From assembly GCF_020085105.1 (NCBI RefSeq), contig NC_058045.1, positions 7,888,333 through 7,952,332 on the forward strand: 64,000 nt of DNA. The letters are read 5' to 3'. Below the pieces are notes generated by a model that made no database searches, was not told where the DNA came from, and worked only from the letters and a program-made list of their open reading frames with translations. The DNA comes from Siniperca chuatsi (taxonomy: Eukaryota > Chordata > Actinopteri > Centrarchiformes > Sinipercidae). The translations under genes were made by a program, and so were the position numbers. Shown here in pieces: positions 13,701 to 25,354 of this stretch (position 1 is the first letter of the stretch; each line of letters opens with the position of its first letter).

Positions 13701-16700
13701 TGCCCTGGCATCCATTGTGAAACGTCTGAAGTCTTCTACTTCTGTGTTCTTTAGTGCAGAGATAACTGAGAGCTTTAATGTGGAACCTCCCTTCCTTCAT
13801 CTCCTCTATTTTTTCGCTCTTTTCCCCTTGTTCCCCCTCACTAAGGCATCCTCTCCATGGCTATGGTAGCAAGTGTGAGGCTTTGATAAAACCATGGCTG
13901 CTCTGCTTCAAAGGTCTTGCTCCAAGTTACAATTTCCCCCTGCGTTACCAGTCGGAATCTGGCTCTGTCAGATTTCCATTCCAGTCTGCAGAATCACAGA
14001 AACATCAACGAACAATCACAACTTTCTTGAAACGCTGCTTGAGGATTCCGGCATTCGTTCAGCACATGGCGTGGCAACTCTCCTGCGCTCACAGTACAAA
14101 AGGGTGATTGTTTGGGGCTTGAATTAAGTGGAAAACTCTGTGGGCGTTTGTGGAAAAGAGCGAGATGACTCTCTCTCTAGGGAATCCTGACATCACACAG
14201 ACAGCATGTTATGCTCATGACTGGTTTCAGTGGTTCAAGCAGCCAGTAAATAAAGCCATCAGGCTGGGTGGCATTTTGAAGCTGGCCAGAAAGTAAAGTG
14301 GCTGAAAGTGTGCTAAAAATGTATGTTATTATTTACATATTATAAATGCTGTTCTTTGATCCTAGATTACACGGTCCAATCATGTTTAAAAACTCATTAA
14401 AAATGACATCTTTAGTATTTTCATCCTGGTTTAAATTAGTTTTAGCAAATTATTATTATTTACTTTATCACTGAAAACTGAAACAAGTCAAACTTATTAT
14501 TTTGATACCAGCATCTCTATATAATTGAAATATCTCACAAACTGGATTTGCTAGTAAAGACACAATGGATGCTTCTGTAAGCTTTGATTAAATTCAATTT
14601 GACAGTTTTTAGTAAATTCTTTCATTCCTTTTATATCTCTAGATTTATATAGTATGGCTGTGATAAGGTTGTGAATTGTTTTTCCCTAAATAAGATCATA
14701 AAGTATGAAATCAAGATGTTTAATTTTTTTTCAGCTACAGCTGGCAGAAGCAAACGTTGTGGAAGTTAAAGACTTTGTAATGACTCCTAACTTAAACACA
14801 GAGAAATTTTATTTTGTTTTAGGAAGCACAATAGGGGCCCTCTCCTACCTCCTTTCAACTCTTGTGGTAATTCGAACGTATGCATTAATATGAAACAGCA
14901 AACTGAACATTTTTAAATATGTAGAAGTTTATAGCCTAATATTAATGTTCTGATGTTCAAAACTCTATGTCCTTTCGAAAAGCAAAGCACAGCAAAACGA
15001 ATGCTAGTAGAATATCTTCAGTCATGGTGAACACAGGTAAAAAATGTTTCAAACATTAAAAGGATAGAAATGAGAAAATGAGCAAAAGCTGAAAATCACA
15101 CAGGAATTGCCAGTCAGGTAAAACACCTCCTTAAAATATTCTCTAAAGATTTATTAGCCTGAGAAAAACATGAGCAGAACTTGTTACTAAATCAGCACTG
15201 AAGGCCTCTTTTTCTGGCATTTGGAAGTTTCTTTTGACAGAAATGAAAATAAAATATAAATGTAACTGACTTCATGTCAAATGTGTTAAATGTATTAAAC
15301 TACCGATGGTGTCTCATCCTCTCACAGTATAAGGTTTCCAGCTGGTGGCTGTAACAGAGTTTGGAATAGTAGTTCCATAATTAGATTGTCTGTCTTTTCA
15401 TTCTAACGAGGCAGATGTAGCAGTCAAACAGTTGTGTGTGATGAAGGAAGCGCTGCATTGGGCTAATTTATGCATCTCAGAGACTTGCTAGACGGCAAGC
15501 TGGGGAAATCTCCAACCACAGGTGGGTTTTCATCAACCAGTCTGTTTCATTCTCTCCCCCTGAACTTCCCCATTCACCTACACAGCTAACACAGCTTCCA
15601 ATTAAGAGTGTTGGAGCATACCGACACGGGATATTGCCTTTGATGCAAATACATGCTCATTCACGTGTGCTGTGTCTATGTTGAGTTCGTCAGTCTTTAC
15701 ATCACATCTGTGTTTGAATGTCAATTCAAGGAAGATGTTGATCTGGATGTGACAGTTCAAACACAGGCTACACCAACTGAATACTCAAACAGAAGTGGAC
15801 CATAATGACTTGCATCCAAGTCTCCCTTACCTCTCTTTCTAAAACACTTTGTAACTTCTGTTTTGAACAAAATAAAATTCACACTTACTTGTTTTCTAAG
15901 ATTCTACTATGCCTCTACTCATATGGTAGAAAAGGTTTCAGTCGTAGTCATCTGAACACTGTTTTCAGAATCAAGACATTTCGGCTCCCATCCGGAAGTC
16001 ATTCTCAATTGTGAAAAAATGGAACGGGAACTCAGAAATTTAAGCTACTCTGTGTTACTTAAGCCCTGCCCTCAGGAAGGAGTCTTCCCGAGTTTCTGCT
16101 GTTTACCCTGCCTAGTTTCACCTGAAACTGACCTAATTTTGTTTCCATGATGGCCCAGTAATCAGTAATCAGGCCTATTGTTTGCACCTCCCTCATCACT
16201 GTTAAGTACCTGATTAGCATATGATTGGCTTGACCAAGATGCTAATACACTGTGGTAAACGTTGGACAGATTGAATACGACTGAAACCTTTTCTACGATG
16301 GAACACTCCTGGACGAATGAGGGACTACACCGTCTCTACTCATATGGTTTCTTATTTCTTCTGTGCTCTCTACTGACTAAGCCCTTACTGAAAAGGTAAA
16401 GGCAAACAGAGAAGCCGTACATATTGATCAGTAAAATGGTAGAGTGGACTGGCGGTTTGTTGTGTTACTGATGGCTAATGCATACCTGTTTAGTGGAGAT
16501 GGATTTAAGTGTGTCTCACAGCAAATCTACCCATCACTCTCCTGTCAAAATGTAAATGACTGGAAATATACACTGACAGGACAGAAATGGAGTTCCTCCC
16601 TCTCGCTTGCTGTGTAGAGGATTTTTCTCATTAGGCTTCTCGAAATCCTTCAATCTCTCCACCGTCAACACTGACTGTAAAGGGCATTTAAATCCAGCAC

Positions 16701-19700
16701 CCTAAAAACAAGCCCTGTATTACAGTGGCAGAGGACTGCAGTTAAATTGTCACTAGGTGTGTAAATAAATGGTGTGAATGTGAAGCAGGGTGTGAAAAAG
16801 AGAGCATGAGTACAAAATAAGCCTTCACAGGAACAATGAACACTAACTTCACTGGGCAAGCAAAGGTCTTCAAGCTGTGTACACTGAGGACTTGTTTGTG
16901 CATTCTTTTCATGCAACATAGCCAAACTGTTTGGAGTTTAAACATTTTATAGAATAGAAATAATTATAGTGTGTCTCTGAATGATTATCAATTCAATCAA
17001 ACACATTTATGAAACAACCTTTAATATAACCTTCTTTCACATGAAAAAGATTCTTTAAAAAAAAAAAAAACTGCTTCAAAAGCCTTTTTAGTCTGCTATA
17101 CAACAAATACAAATAACCAACACAAAATTTAGCCAGCACAAAACTGATACAACACAACAGATAAACATCGACCACTGCCATTGGTGAATGTCATCCTATT
17201 TGTCGATAGGGCGATAGCAGTCAGGAAGGCGATACCGATGTTCGGCCAATATATCAGTGCATCCCTAGTAGACAGGCAGGAAAGCCAGCCAATCATTTCA
17301 TTCAGGCCAAATGAAATGACTGGATGGGCTTTTTACAGGCCTGCGACAGCCACAGATACTGGATTTTTTTTTCTTTTTCCCCCCAGAACATTTGATTTAT
17401 TGATTGCTGTCGGGATGTGAAGAGAATTTCAACAAATGTAACAAAAAATGCTTCTGAAATACATTACCTACTGTAGCTTTAAGATAGTCTCTAAATTAAT
17501 TCTCTGGAGAAAATGTTTGGTGACAGGTGAGACAGTTCAAAAGTTACGGGTCAAAAAGTGACCTCACCTTTGGCTTGAGGGTAGCCCAGGAAGACTTGTA
17601 AATATGCGCACACAGGTACTTCAGAGACATGACTATTTACTGAGTCATTTTTAACATGATCACGAAAAAGCAATGCAGAGATACGGCTCACGTTTTCATT
17701 TTGCGTCTGCACAAAATCAAATCCACTTGTGTGTCACGGCGTAGAGTATCAAAAATTGTGTTAAATAATCATAAGAAGGACCTCCCACAGACACCGATTT
17801 TGCATATGGAGTAGATTTGATCAACTTAAGTGGAAGTGTGTTTTTGAAAATTGCAAACAACATGAAACAAAGAACTTTGCAGAAACTGACCCAGCTACAT
17901 TTTGACTCCTCTTGACCCAAGGAATTAAAAATTTGGGAAAAATTAAGCTAGGTGATACATAAAATGGTTTGACTGGCAATAGTGCAGATGACCCATTACC
18001 CATCACTTCTGAAGGCTGCCAAAGAAAAAAGCCTACGAGAACATTCAATATTTATTATGTTCTGCAACTCTGACACATGTTCTCTTTATCTGTAATGGTG
18101 GTTATCTAGGAATTAAAGCTTATGTAACAGCTGTGCTCATGACAATCATCCTCGATAAAAGAAAATGTTAAATGTAAACCCACGAGTCCTATCACTTTCC
18201 CTCCTCTGTAACCAACAGTGACAGGAGATATTTCAGAGATAACTTGTATGATTTAATCATCAAGTTCATCATGACCAGTGCCACCCTTTCCACTACCCTG
18301 TTACTGTTGTGAGTGGGACTGACCTGGTGGAGATCATTTCCCAAGGTGAACTCCTGAAAATACCCAGGGGCTGCTGACGTAGCACGGATAGCCTGCCACA
18401 GCTGGTGCTGGCAGCCTCCCAGGTAGTGAGAACGCACCCCGGGCAGCAGGTTGTAGTTCCTGAACACATAGGCCTTCAGAGGAGTGCCCCGGTTCACAAT
18501 GGTGCTCACCGCTGCCACCTACAGGTAAAGAAAATGACATACAACAATGACATACAGCATTTTACAGCCAAACTGCATCCAAAATGCAGGCATAATATCT
18601 AGACTGACATCCTGACAGATCAGTTTAATATCATCTCTGTTCTGTGAGCCTCAGAGGAGTCTGCTGACATATGAAATCCTAGAAAAATCTTTATCCACAC
18701 TGTCTTATATGGCTTTAGAGCATATTTTCCTTCCACTTGCAATGCAGAGGTATGCAGGACAGAGCTAGAGAAAGGAGCTTTCTTTGTAATATCCCAGTAA
18801 ACAAAGTGAGGCGAAGGTTCACTAGTCAGTGCCAGACCAGAACAAGAGGGAAGAATGAGTCAGACCATCTTCTAAAGCTCACCTTGGGGCAATCTGGGTT
18901 TCTTGAAGTCTCCACCAGGAGGTGAGAGCCCATTTTCTCTCTGTGGAAGGGAAGACTGGATGGTTATTTTCTGGCTTAGTGAATTTTGGATAGTAGTATG
19001 AATTGTTACAGATTTCTTTCTGCAAGCTTCACAAAATCCTCCTGCATATCAGCTAATGGAACTTTAAATCATTTTGTGATCAGCATAATTATTTTCAAAG
19101 GACCATTCTACTGTTCTAAAGGTTTTTAGGCCATTTACAACAGTCTATATATATACTTTATATAACTGCTGACCATATTTAAGCATGCAGTCGTGTTTTT
19201 TATTCTTTAATATGTTTTTTCAATGTTTCCAAATATTTTCCTAATATTTCCATATGCTAAAATAATTAACTTTCCATATCGTGTGAAACTTACATCATCC
19301 ATCACAGTAAACATCTGCTTCTATGGTTATCCAAGACACATTATTGCTGTATGGCAATGCAGTACAGACTTTTTCAAATAAGTCTGCAGTTTAAAATGCA
19401 TTATCACACAATGTTAACATAACATGGACAAAAATAAAGAGCAGGCATGATGTTTACTTTAATGGACTTCCTAATTGTAGTTAGGTTAGGTACTTCCAAA
19501 TCACTGCATGTTTACTTTCATAATGTAGTGAAAATTACAAGAATTCAAAAAGGAAAGAATTAAAGAAAGCACAGAAAAATAAAAGGCTTTTGAACCATCT
19601 CACCACTTTCATGGCATTTTACCATGGCTCCAAATTAACTAAGCACAATCACCACTCTGTCATCTATGACAAAGGAACTGACCTAAGGATGTTCTCCCAG

Positions 19701-22700
19701 GCTTCGCTGTCATAGTAAGCATGGCTCCAGCCCATCTTCACGGTGCCAACAATGACGTTCTGCTTGAAGACGTCTGAACCCAACTTCCGGTAAAGATCAT
19801 CGCACTCGTTCAGCGGGATTTGGAACACACCTAGCATGAACCCTAAGATAGCACCTGAGGAAAAAAACGCACACACAAACAAAGCATATTTTTGTAAACA
19901 GGAAGTATAAGACCTTCACTCACTCCTTTGTGAATGCAACAAGGTAATCTTGGTAATAAACAAGCAAAAAGATTATGTACAGCTCATTGTTCTGTTACTC
20001 TCAAGGCGTGGTGTTGACGCGAGGCCAACTGCCTGAAGGATTATCTGTTAAAAGTAACATTACCCTTGGATGATCCATTCATAGGAAGTGCATGGGATTA
20101 ACATGGCTATTACATTATAGGCAAATACTTCTCAACTACTTTCTCTCCATGATTAAGGATCCCGGAAAGGATTTCCAAGCCACAACAGTGCAATGAGGGC
20201 AGAGATGGGTGTACCTGAATAATGTGGGTGATCAAACTGGCCAGATGTGGACCAGATGGGTTTTAAATGTGTGAACATCATTTGATCTAGCAGGCGGATT
20301 ACATTATGCTTTGACAGCATTCACTAAATGTGAAAATGAAGTACCTCCAACTGGTGGCGATTAAGACTGAGAGAACTGATAGGAACTGGGGACAAACAGA
20401 AACTTCTGGTAGTGATTAAAGGCCAGTGTGTTCTGCAAATAAATGCAGTTTTTCAATCTGCCGTGAAAGGAAACCAACATAGTGGCAGATAGAGAAGACA
20501 GTTTAAGGATGGTTCACAGCACCCCCTTGTGGTGATTTTGCATACAGGGGAAAGTATGAATCCACCTACTGACAATTCTTGAAAACAAATGAAGCTATAT
20601 AATTTTATGAAAACAATAATTTCATAATTTATTTAAGATTTTGAATAATTTGAAAGTGATTTACCCTGGCCGAACTTGAGTACCAAGCAGCAGGATTGAC
20701 ATTAGAGTGGTGTTGGTGGTGAAATTGAGGTCAGAACAACAGCAGAGCAACAAATTGGTCAGTGTGTGATCAATGCTGCCAGTCCAGCCTGCAATGTTGC
20801 ACTCTGCTCTGATAATCCAGACACATACATACACATGCAGAAGTAGGGCTGGAGGACAACGCACCTGTGCTGACACCACAAATATAATCAAACAGTTTGT
20901 AAATGGGTTTGCCGGTCAGGGCTTCCAGCTTGTGTAACGTCTGAAGTGAAAGAAGTCCCCTGAAAGTACAAAGTCAGAAGTAGAAATACACAGAGCCATA
21001 AATTAATAAGATGACAACCACAGCACACAAATTGGCCACAAAGAGTGCTGACTGATTTTCAGCTAGAATAACAAAGACAAATATGAAATAAATCCGTATC
21101 CATTTAAATGAATGTTTCTCAAGAATACATTTACTTGACAGAGTGAAACTACTAATAGAAGCAGTGAAATGCTTTTTAAAACATGGCCTTGGCTGCAGTA
21201 AATGCTATTTAGTTCCAATTTGAAAAGACTTAGCATTAGTGACTCATATCTTACAATAAAGAAAAGAAAAACAGCTGAATTTGTACCTTAACCCTCCTCC
21301 ATCTATGGACAGGATCCGTATGCCCCGACCTTTAACAGGTGCATGGTAGCCCACCAGAGCGAGGGCTTCTCTAACTGCTGCCCTCAGGCCTGGGTCATTG
21401 GCTTGTTTCAGACGCAGTAGGCAAGGGATAACCTTCTCCTAAGGAACACAAACATACTATGGCAGTCAGAAGTGGAAATCAAAAATACGGTCAGTCCACC
21501 ATGATGGAGTCAGACAAGAATTGGCCGGGCAAATTTACTTGCATCATGTGACAAACAGGAGGTAGGGCTCAAAATTGTGAGGACAAGGTCTCAAGCACAA
21601 ACTAGAGCAACTGCAGCATTCAACTAGTTAAAAATAATACATCTGACATCCTGCTGTATTTACCCTCTATCCCTGTATTTGTTCTCACAACCAGTCATAT
21701 TGCATCGCTCCTATTCTGCTGTTTTCTTTCAGCATGCAGTTACTCAAACAAGGGCACAAACAATCAATGCTTCCTGAACAAGAGGTCGATCCCACTGTCT
21801 CACTCAAACTAGCTGAAAGTTTTACCATATTGCAAGTCATAGAACAAGGTGGGATCATTCGCAGTGGAAAATTAATGCACATCAAAACCTCACTGAAAAG
21901 AATTAAGGTGTTTTAAGGCTGACCACACCTATAAAACCTTGGTTGTATATAAAATATGATACCTTAAAGCTACTACCAAGGTAGTAGCGAGGTGACATGA
22001 AACTGTCATGATGTAAATTTAATAATAGAATTGGTATAAATGTTTGTAAGGAGTCAGAGGACATTTTTTCCTCACACAGCACAACTGCATTGAGACCAAA
22101 GTCTCCTTTATTTCCGTTGCCATTTGCAAAGCTATCAAAAACGATATGTTGAGTTAAACACTGTTCTTGATTTTTCATAGAGGATTAACCTTACTCACAC
22201 TAGTAAAAGTGGCCTTGGTTTGAAATAGGTTAGCACTGAATAAGCTCCTGACACCATCACAGACAAGGCTGAGGCAAATAAATGCTGCAGTATGCAGTCT
22301 GCATGTAGTTGCCGGTCTCTGACATTGGCATGGGAAAATTTCTAAAGAAAAGCAGAAGGCCATTATCCACATTATTTACATGCTACAGCTGTTTAACAAT
22401 TCATGCCAGATATAACACGATTATGTATGCATAAAAACATGCTGCTGTAAACACAGCACGCTCATGGTGTCTTGACACCATGAGCTAGTGCCAAACATAA
22501 GAGTTGATGCTAAGCAGCATCAGACACTTTCCTACCAATGCCTCAATATGCTTGCATTCTGGGGAAAAGGAGGGGAAAAAAATGCTAGCCTGTTCAGATT
22601 CCTCACCTTGACGGCAACACCACTAGTCTCTGGAAACTCCAGGAGATGGTAGCTGAAGTCCTCCACCCTGTTGATGTAGACCTTTACATCCGATGCCCTG

Positions 22701-22866
22701 TGGAGACCCTGTACCAGAGCCCGAGTTCGATTGTCCACACTCACCCTAGCAATGATCTAGGAGTCAAAAATGTGCAACCAGTTAGGTCCAGCTATTAAAC
22801 ATTAGCTGGGATGTCTATATACATATACACACACAGTATATATATATATACATATACACACACACA

Positions 22867-22945
<79 letters not shown>

Positions 22946-25354
22946 CATACATACACACACACACATAGGACTGACATTAAGTTGATGACCAACAAAACTT
23001 GTTTCACTTCCATGGGCCAGACCCCAAAATGTAACTTTTAAACACCACTCAAAGGTGGAACAATCCAATCAAATATTTTGAAATGCTGTATTTCTGTATA
23101 TAATATTTTTGTACAACAGCTATTGCAGCTATAGTAGCAGTTTTTTGCTATAATCAACACGTTCATTTATCCATCATCTAAAAGTAAATTGAGTTATAAT
23201 AACTTATTAATAAAGGTCCTGAAATTGAGCCTAAATGTGAACCAGCCCATAAAATCCAATTAACTGTGGAGGGTGGTTAAATCATGAACAGATTAATAAC
23301 CACTCAGCCCAGTCTGCCCAACTGTTATCATTCCAAAATACTGTCAACAGACAATATACCTTTAACTAGAGTTTGTTACCTTGATGGTACAGATTTCTTG
23401 TCTGGTCCTTGGATTAAATGTAACAACAGAACTGGATCATAATCCACCTGTATATCGCATCAATCTACTGTATATCATCAGCCAAAGGACATAAGTCATG
23501 CAGTGTTTCTTTGCTATCTGCTAACTCAAACAAAACATATTATTAGTTACTGTTTCCAGCCAGTCAATCCAGCCCTGCCATAAACTGAATGTCAGATGTG
23601 TTTGTATCTACACAACTTAAAAGCCTGGCTTGGCCTATAAAGCGCATACCTCCTGTGGCCCTCTAACTCCACAAGGGGGTTATTTTTGAAAATAGATTCC
23701 AAGAACTCAGGCAGCACGTCAGCACACTACACTACCATTAGACATATAGAGTAGCAAGAACTCTCTGGTCACCATGTGGGCGGCAGGCACCCTGCTATAA
23801 TATACGAGGCACACTATAGACACAGATCATATTCCGTATAGTTAGAATCTGTGTCTGAACTACAAGGACAAAATGTTCACATAATGCAGTATGGAATTAT
23901 GCTAAGATCAATAAAAAACAATAACAAGATATAGGCATGATCAGCACTGACAAAAACCTAGACTGAAGTAAGGCCTTTAGCAAGAGAATGGTTTAGGTTC
24001 CCCATACATACAGTAGAATAATACAAATATATGCTTATTGTGATTTTATTATCCCAACATTAGGTCAAGTTTACCAATGAAACCGTTTTTTTTGTAGACC
24101 TACCTTCTCTCTTTGAAGCAGAAGTTTCTTGGCTTTCTCCTCTGCAGCCTTCTGCTCCTTACTTATTGTAGCCTCAACCTGTTTAACTGGTGTAGCCTCA
24201 GATTTCTTCTCCTCCACTGTCGCACTTTTGGACTCTACTGTCCTAAACTTGGGGACCAGGGGAGCAATGTAGCTTCCCACAAAGGCTTGTACAGTGGGAG
24301 CTGAGTAGGACAGGTAGTGTCCTAAACCTTTCTTAGAGGAAGGTGGGATAACTGGAACAGCAGAGTCTGTTTTATCAGACAACGACATGAGGTCACTAGT
24401 TTGTTGATCCTGAGAGGAAGCAGAGGAATAGTGAACATTGTCCACTTTCTTGTCCTGAGTCTTTGCACTGCTGCCAAAGTATGAGTTAATGTGATGGGCC
24501 AGGTAGTTGTAAGTCTCATCCAGGCTGACTGTAAAGGTGCTAGGATGGAAAAGTGCTGTGGTTTGTTTGGAGGTTGTGCTCTTGCACTCACTATCACTCT
24601 GTGTAGGTTTAAGCTCCTCTTGCTTCCTGGCAACAGTGGCTTGGACAGCGGGAACAACACTTCTCAGCCTTTTCTCCTTAAGTTCACGCACAGTCAGAAT
24701 TGTGGCAGTGACAGTCGCTTGGGTAGAATTGTGACGATGAGTGGAGGTAGTGGCACTTGCATCAAATGTAGCAGCAGAAGTAGGAATAGAAGGACTTGCA
24801 GAAGATGAGTTACATATGGGTTTAGGTGCAGTAGATGTAGAAGGGGGAGCAGCATTAATGGGAGCAGGAGTAGGCGTGACTGCACTCTCCTCGGCTTTTC
24901 GCGTTGTCTCAACACTGGCCTCAGCCTTTTTCCCAGCCTTTAAAGCATAAGGCTTGAGTCTGCCGATTTTGGAGAGAAGTTCTGTATGTGTCCCACTCAC
25001 AGCTTTAGAAACTGTGTCCAGTGTGTTCTTGACCCGCGACATCTGTTGGCTCAGACCAGCAGACCACCGTGAGGCTGAAGTGTTCAAATACAGGGTGCTG
25101 GTGTGGAGTCCAAGTCTTTGTCTAACCTGGTTAGCTTTAAAGAGCCATCCCTTACGCCCAGTGATCCTCAGGTGGTGGATGTGCCTCCAGCTGAGATAGC
25201 CAACCTTGTAGCAATAAGGTTGTTGTACATGAACCCTGCAGTGAGAGGTACCAGACGAGGGAAGTGATGCTGCTGACTTGCGAGCATGTGCTTGCCACAA
25301 ATGAAATGCTCTGCTTACTTTCACCCAGGTATTTGAAGCCCATCTATGACTCAT
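4747..25354 (-). CDS. pnpla8: Calcium-independent phospholipase A2-gamma (patatin-like)
   Basis: Nine coding exons in transcript order: 25354-24104, 22756-22607, 21438-21287, 20959-20865, 19854-19683, 18940-18883, 18518-18324, 7772-7577, 5024-4747. All are bounded by GT-AG and total 2547 nt (848 codons plus stop). The patatin domain begins with the oxyanion motif DGGGLRG (about residues 513-519). The nucleophile Ser is in GVSTG (about 548), whose last Gly codon is split by an intron. The catalytic Asp (DGG, about 692) is the first codon of exon 8. The 144-residue spacing between Ser and Asp equals that of human iPLA2-gamma. The protein ends in SKL, a peroxisomal PTS1. The long first exon is basic, Ser/Thr/Ala-rich and poorly conserved, and fits a mitochondrial presequence plus linker. 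It still contains family blocks such as [15 protein letters not shown] and HHINSYF. Known role: hydrolysis of membrane phospholipids including cardiolipin-linked remodelling in mitochondria and peroxisomes. The start at 25354 is the first in-frame ATG of the long exon and is less certain than the rest. Confidence 0.95.
5025..7576 (-). other. pnpla8 last intron
   Basis: This is a 2.55 kb intron between the exon ending in the codons for TDTE and the terminal exon. The donor is GTAAGT (reading down from 7576) and the acceptor CCTCCAG lies just above 5024. An open frame at 6463-6891 on the plus strand has no recognisable domain, so I do not call it a gene. Nothing else is identifiable. Confidence 0.7.
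8866..9660 (+). mobile_element. Interspersed repeat family A, copy 1, with nested MITE
   Basis: The sequence carries phrases repeated elsewhere in this window: GCATGCTAACATG, ATGTCCCTAGTTTTGCAGG, GTCATAAACCAAAGTATTGGA, TGAATGTCTGTACCAAATTT, and the end AGTCTGGACCAAAGTGGTGGA. Related copies lie at about 47270-47755 and 57380-57690 (plus) and 43385-43560 (minus). The class is unknown to me; there is no coding capacity. It is interrupted at 8998-9245 by a hAT-type MITE. Outer limits are approximate. Confidence 0.65.
8998..9245. mobile_element. hAT-type MITE nested in repeat family A
   Basis: This 248-bp element is flanked by the exact 8-bp direct repeat TATTGGAC (8990-8997 and 9246-9253), the target-duplication length of hAT transposons. 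The left end TAGAGCTGCAAC matches the reverse complement of the right end (AAGGGCTGCAAC) with two mismatches. The surrounding repeat reads continuously if the element and one duplication are removed, so the insertion post-dates the host repeat. Confidence 0.8.
15913..16348. mobile_element. Retroelement-like insert between 15-bp direct repeats
   Basis: Identical 15-mers CTCTACTCATATGGT occur at 15913-15927 and 16334-16348 and look like a long target-site duplication. Just inside the left copy, AGAAAAGGTTTCAGTCGTA is the reverse complement of TACGACTGAAACCTTTTCT near 16276-16294, giving an inverted terminal segment. In reverse complement the left part contains GAGCCGAAATGTCTTGATTC, a GCCGAAACGTC-like motif that I associate with the tails of vertebrate retroelements, including Penelope-like ones. 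No protein is encoded. The class is inferred and not proved. Confidence 0.45.
17195..17275 (-). mobile_element. hAT-type MITE fragment
   Basis: Read on the minus strand, the segment begins CTAGGGATGCACTGATATAT and continues GGCCGAACATCGGTATCGCC. This is the typical 'TAGGGATGCACCGATA' terminus of a common fish hAT-derived MITE. Only one end is recognisable and no target duplication was found. It is a truncated relic in the large pnpla8 intron. Confidence 0.5.
22460..22485. repeat. Perfect 12-bp inverted repeat with 2-bp spacer
   Basis: GCTCATGGTGTC and GACACCATGAGC are perfect reverse complements separated by TT, inside the pnpla8 intron between exons 2 and 3. No flanking transposon ends are visible. 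It may form a small hairpin; its function is unknown. Confidence 0.8.
22811..22970. repeat. (TA)n microsatellite flanked by (CA)n
   Basis: A long uninterrupted TA tract occupies about 22867-22939. It is bordered on the left by short mixed TA/CA runs (from about 22816) and on the right by ACATACATACATACACACACACAC. It lies in the pnpla8 intron downstream of exon 1. Tyr/Ile-rich open frames read through it are artefacts. Confidence 0.95.

Larger units (their letters stand above)
7773..18323 (-). other. pnpla8 10.5 kb intron, repeat-rich
   Basis: This large intron separates the exon ending ...GNDLHQ from the exon starting with the catalytic DGG. It holds an interspersed repeat (8866-9660) with a nested hAT-type MITE, a 406-bp element between 15-bp direct repeats (15913-16348), and a hAT fragment (17195-17275). 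A non-repetitive stretch at about 10,990-12,720 is rich in TAAT-type cores. No exon of another gene is recognisable on either strand. Confidence 0.7.

Noticed and set aside
14705-14893. 62-codon frame with a hydrophobic segment
   Set aside because: It starts next to a poly-T tract and looks like chance AT-rich sequence. No neighbours or conserved motif.
22795-23068. Tyr/Ile repeat open frames
   Set aside because: They are translations of the (TA)n(CA)n microsatellite.
24322-24915. Leu/Pro-rich frames overlapping pnpla8 exon 1
   Set aside because: Shadow frames of a Ser/Thr/Ala-rich coding exon. The pnpla8 frame alone joins the other exons in phase and matches the family.
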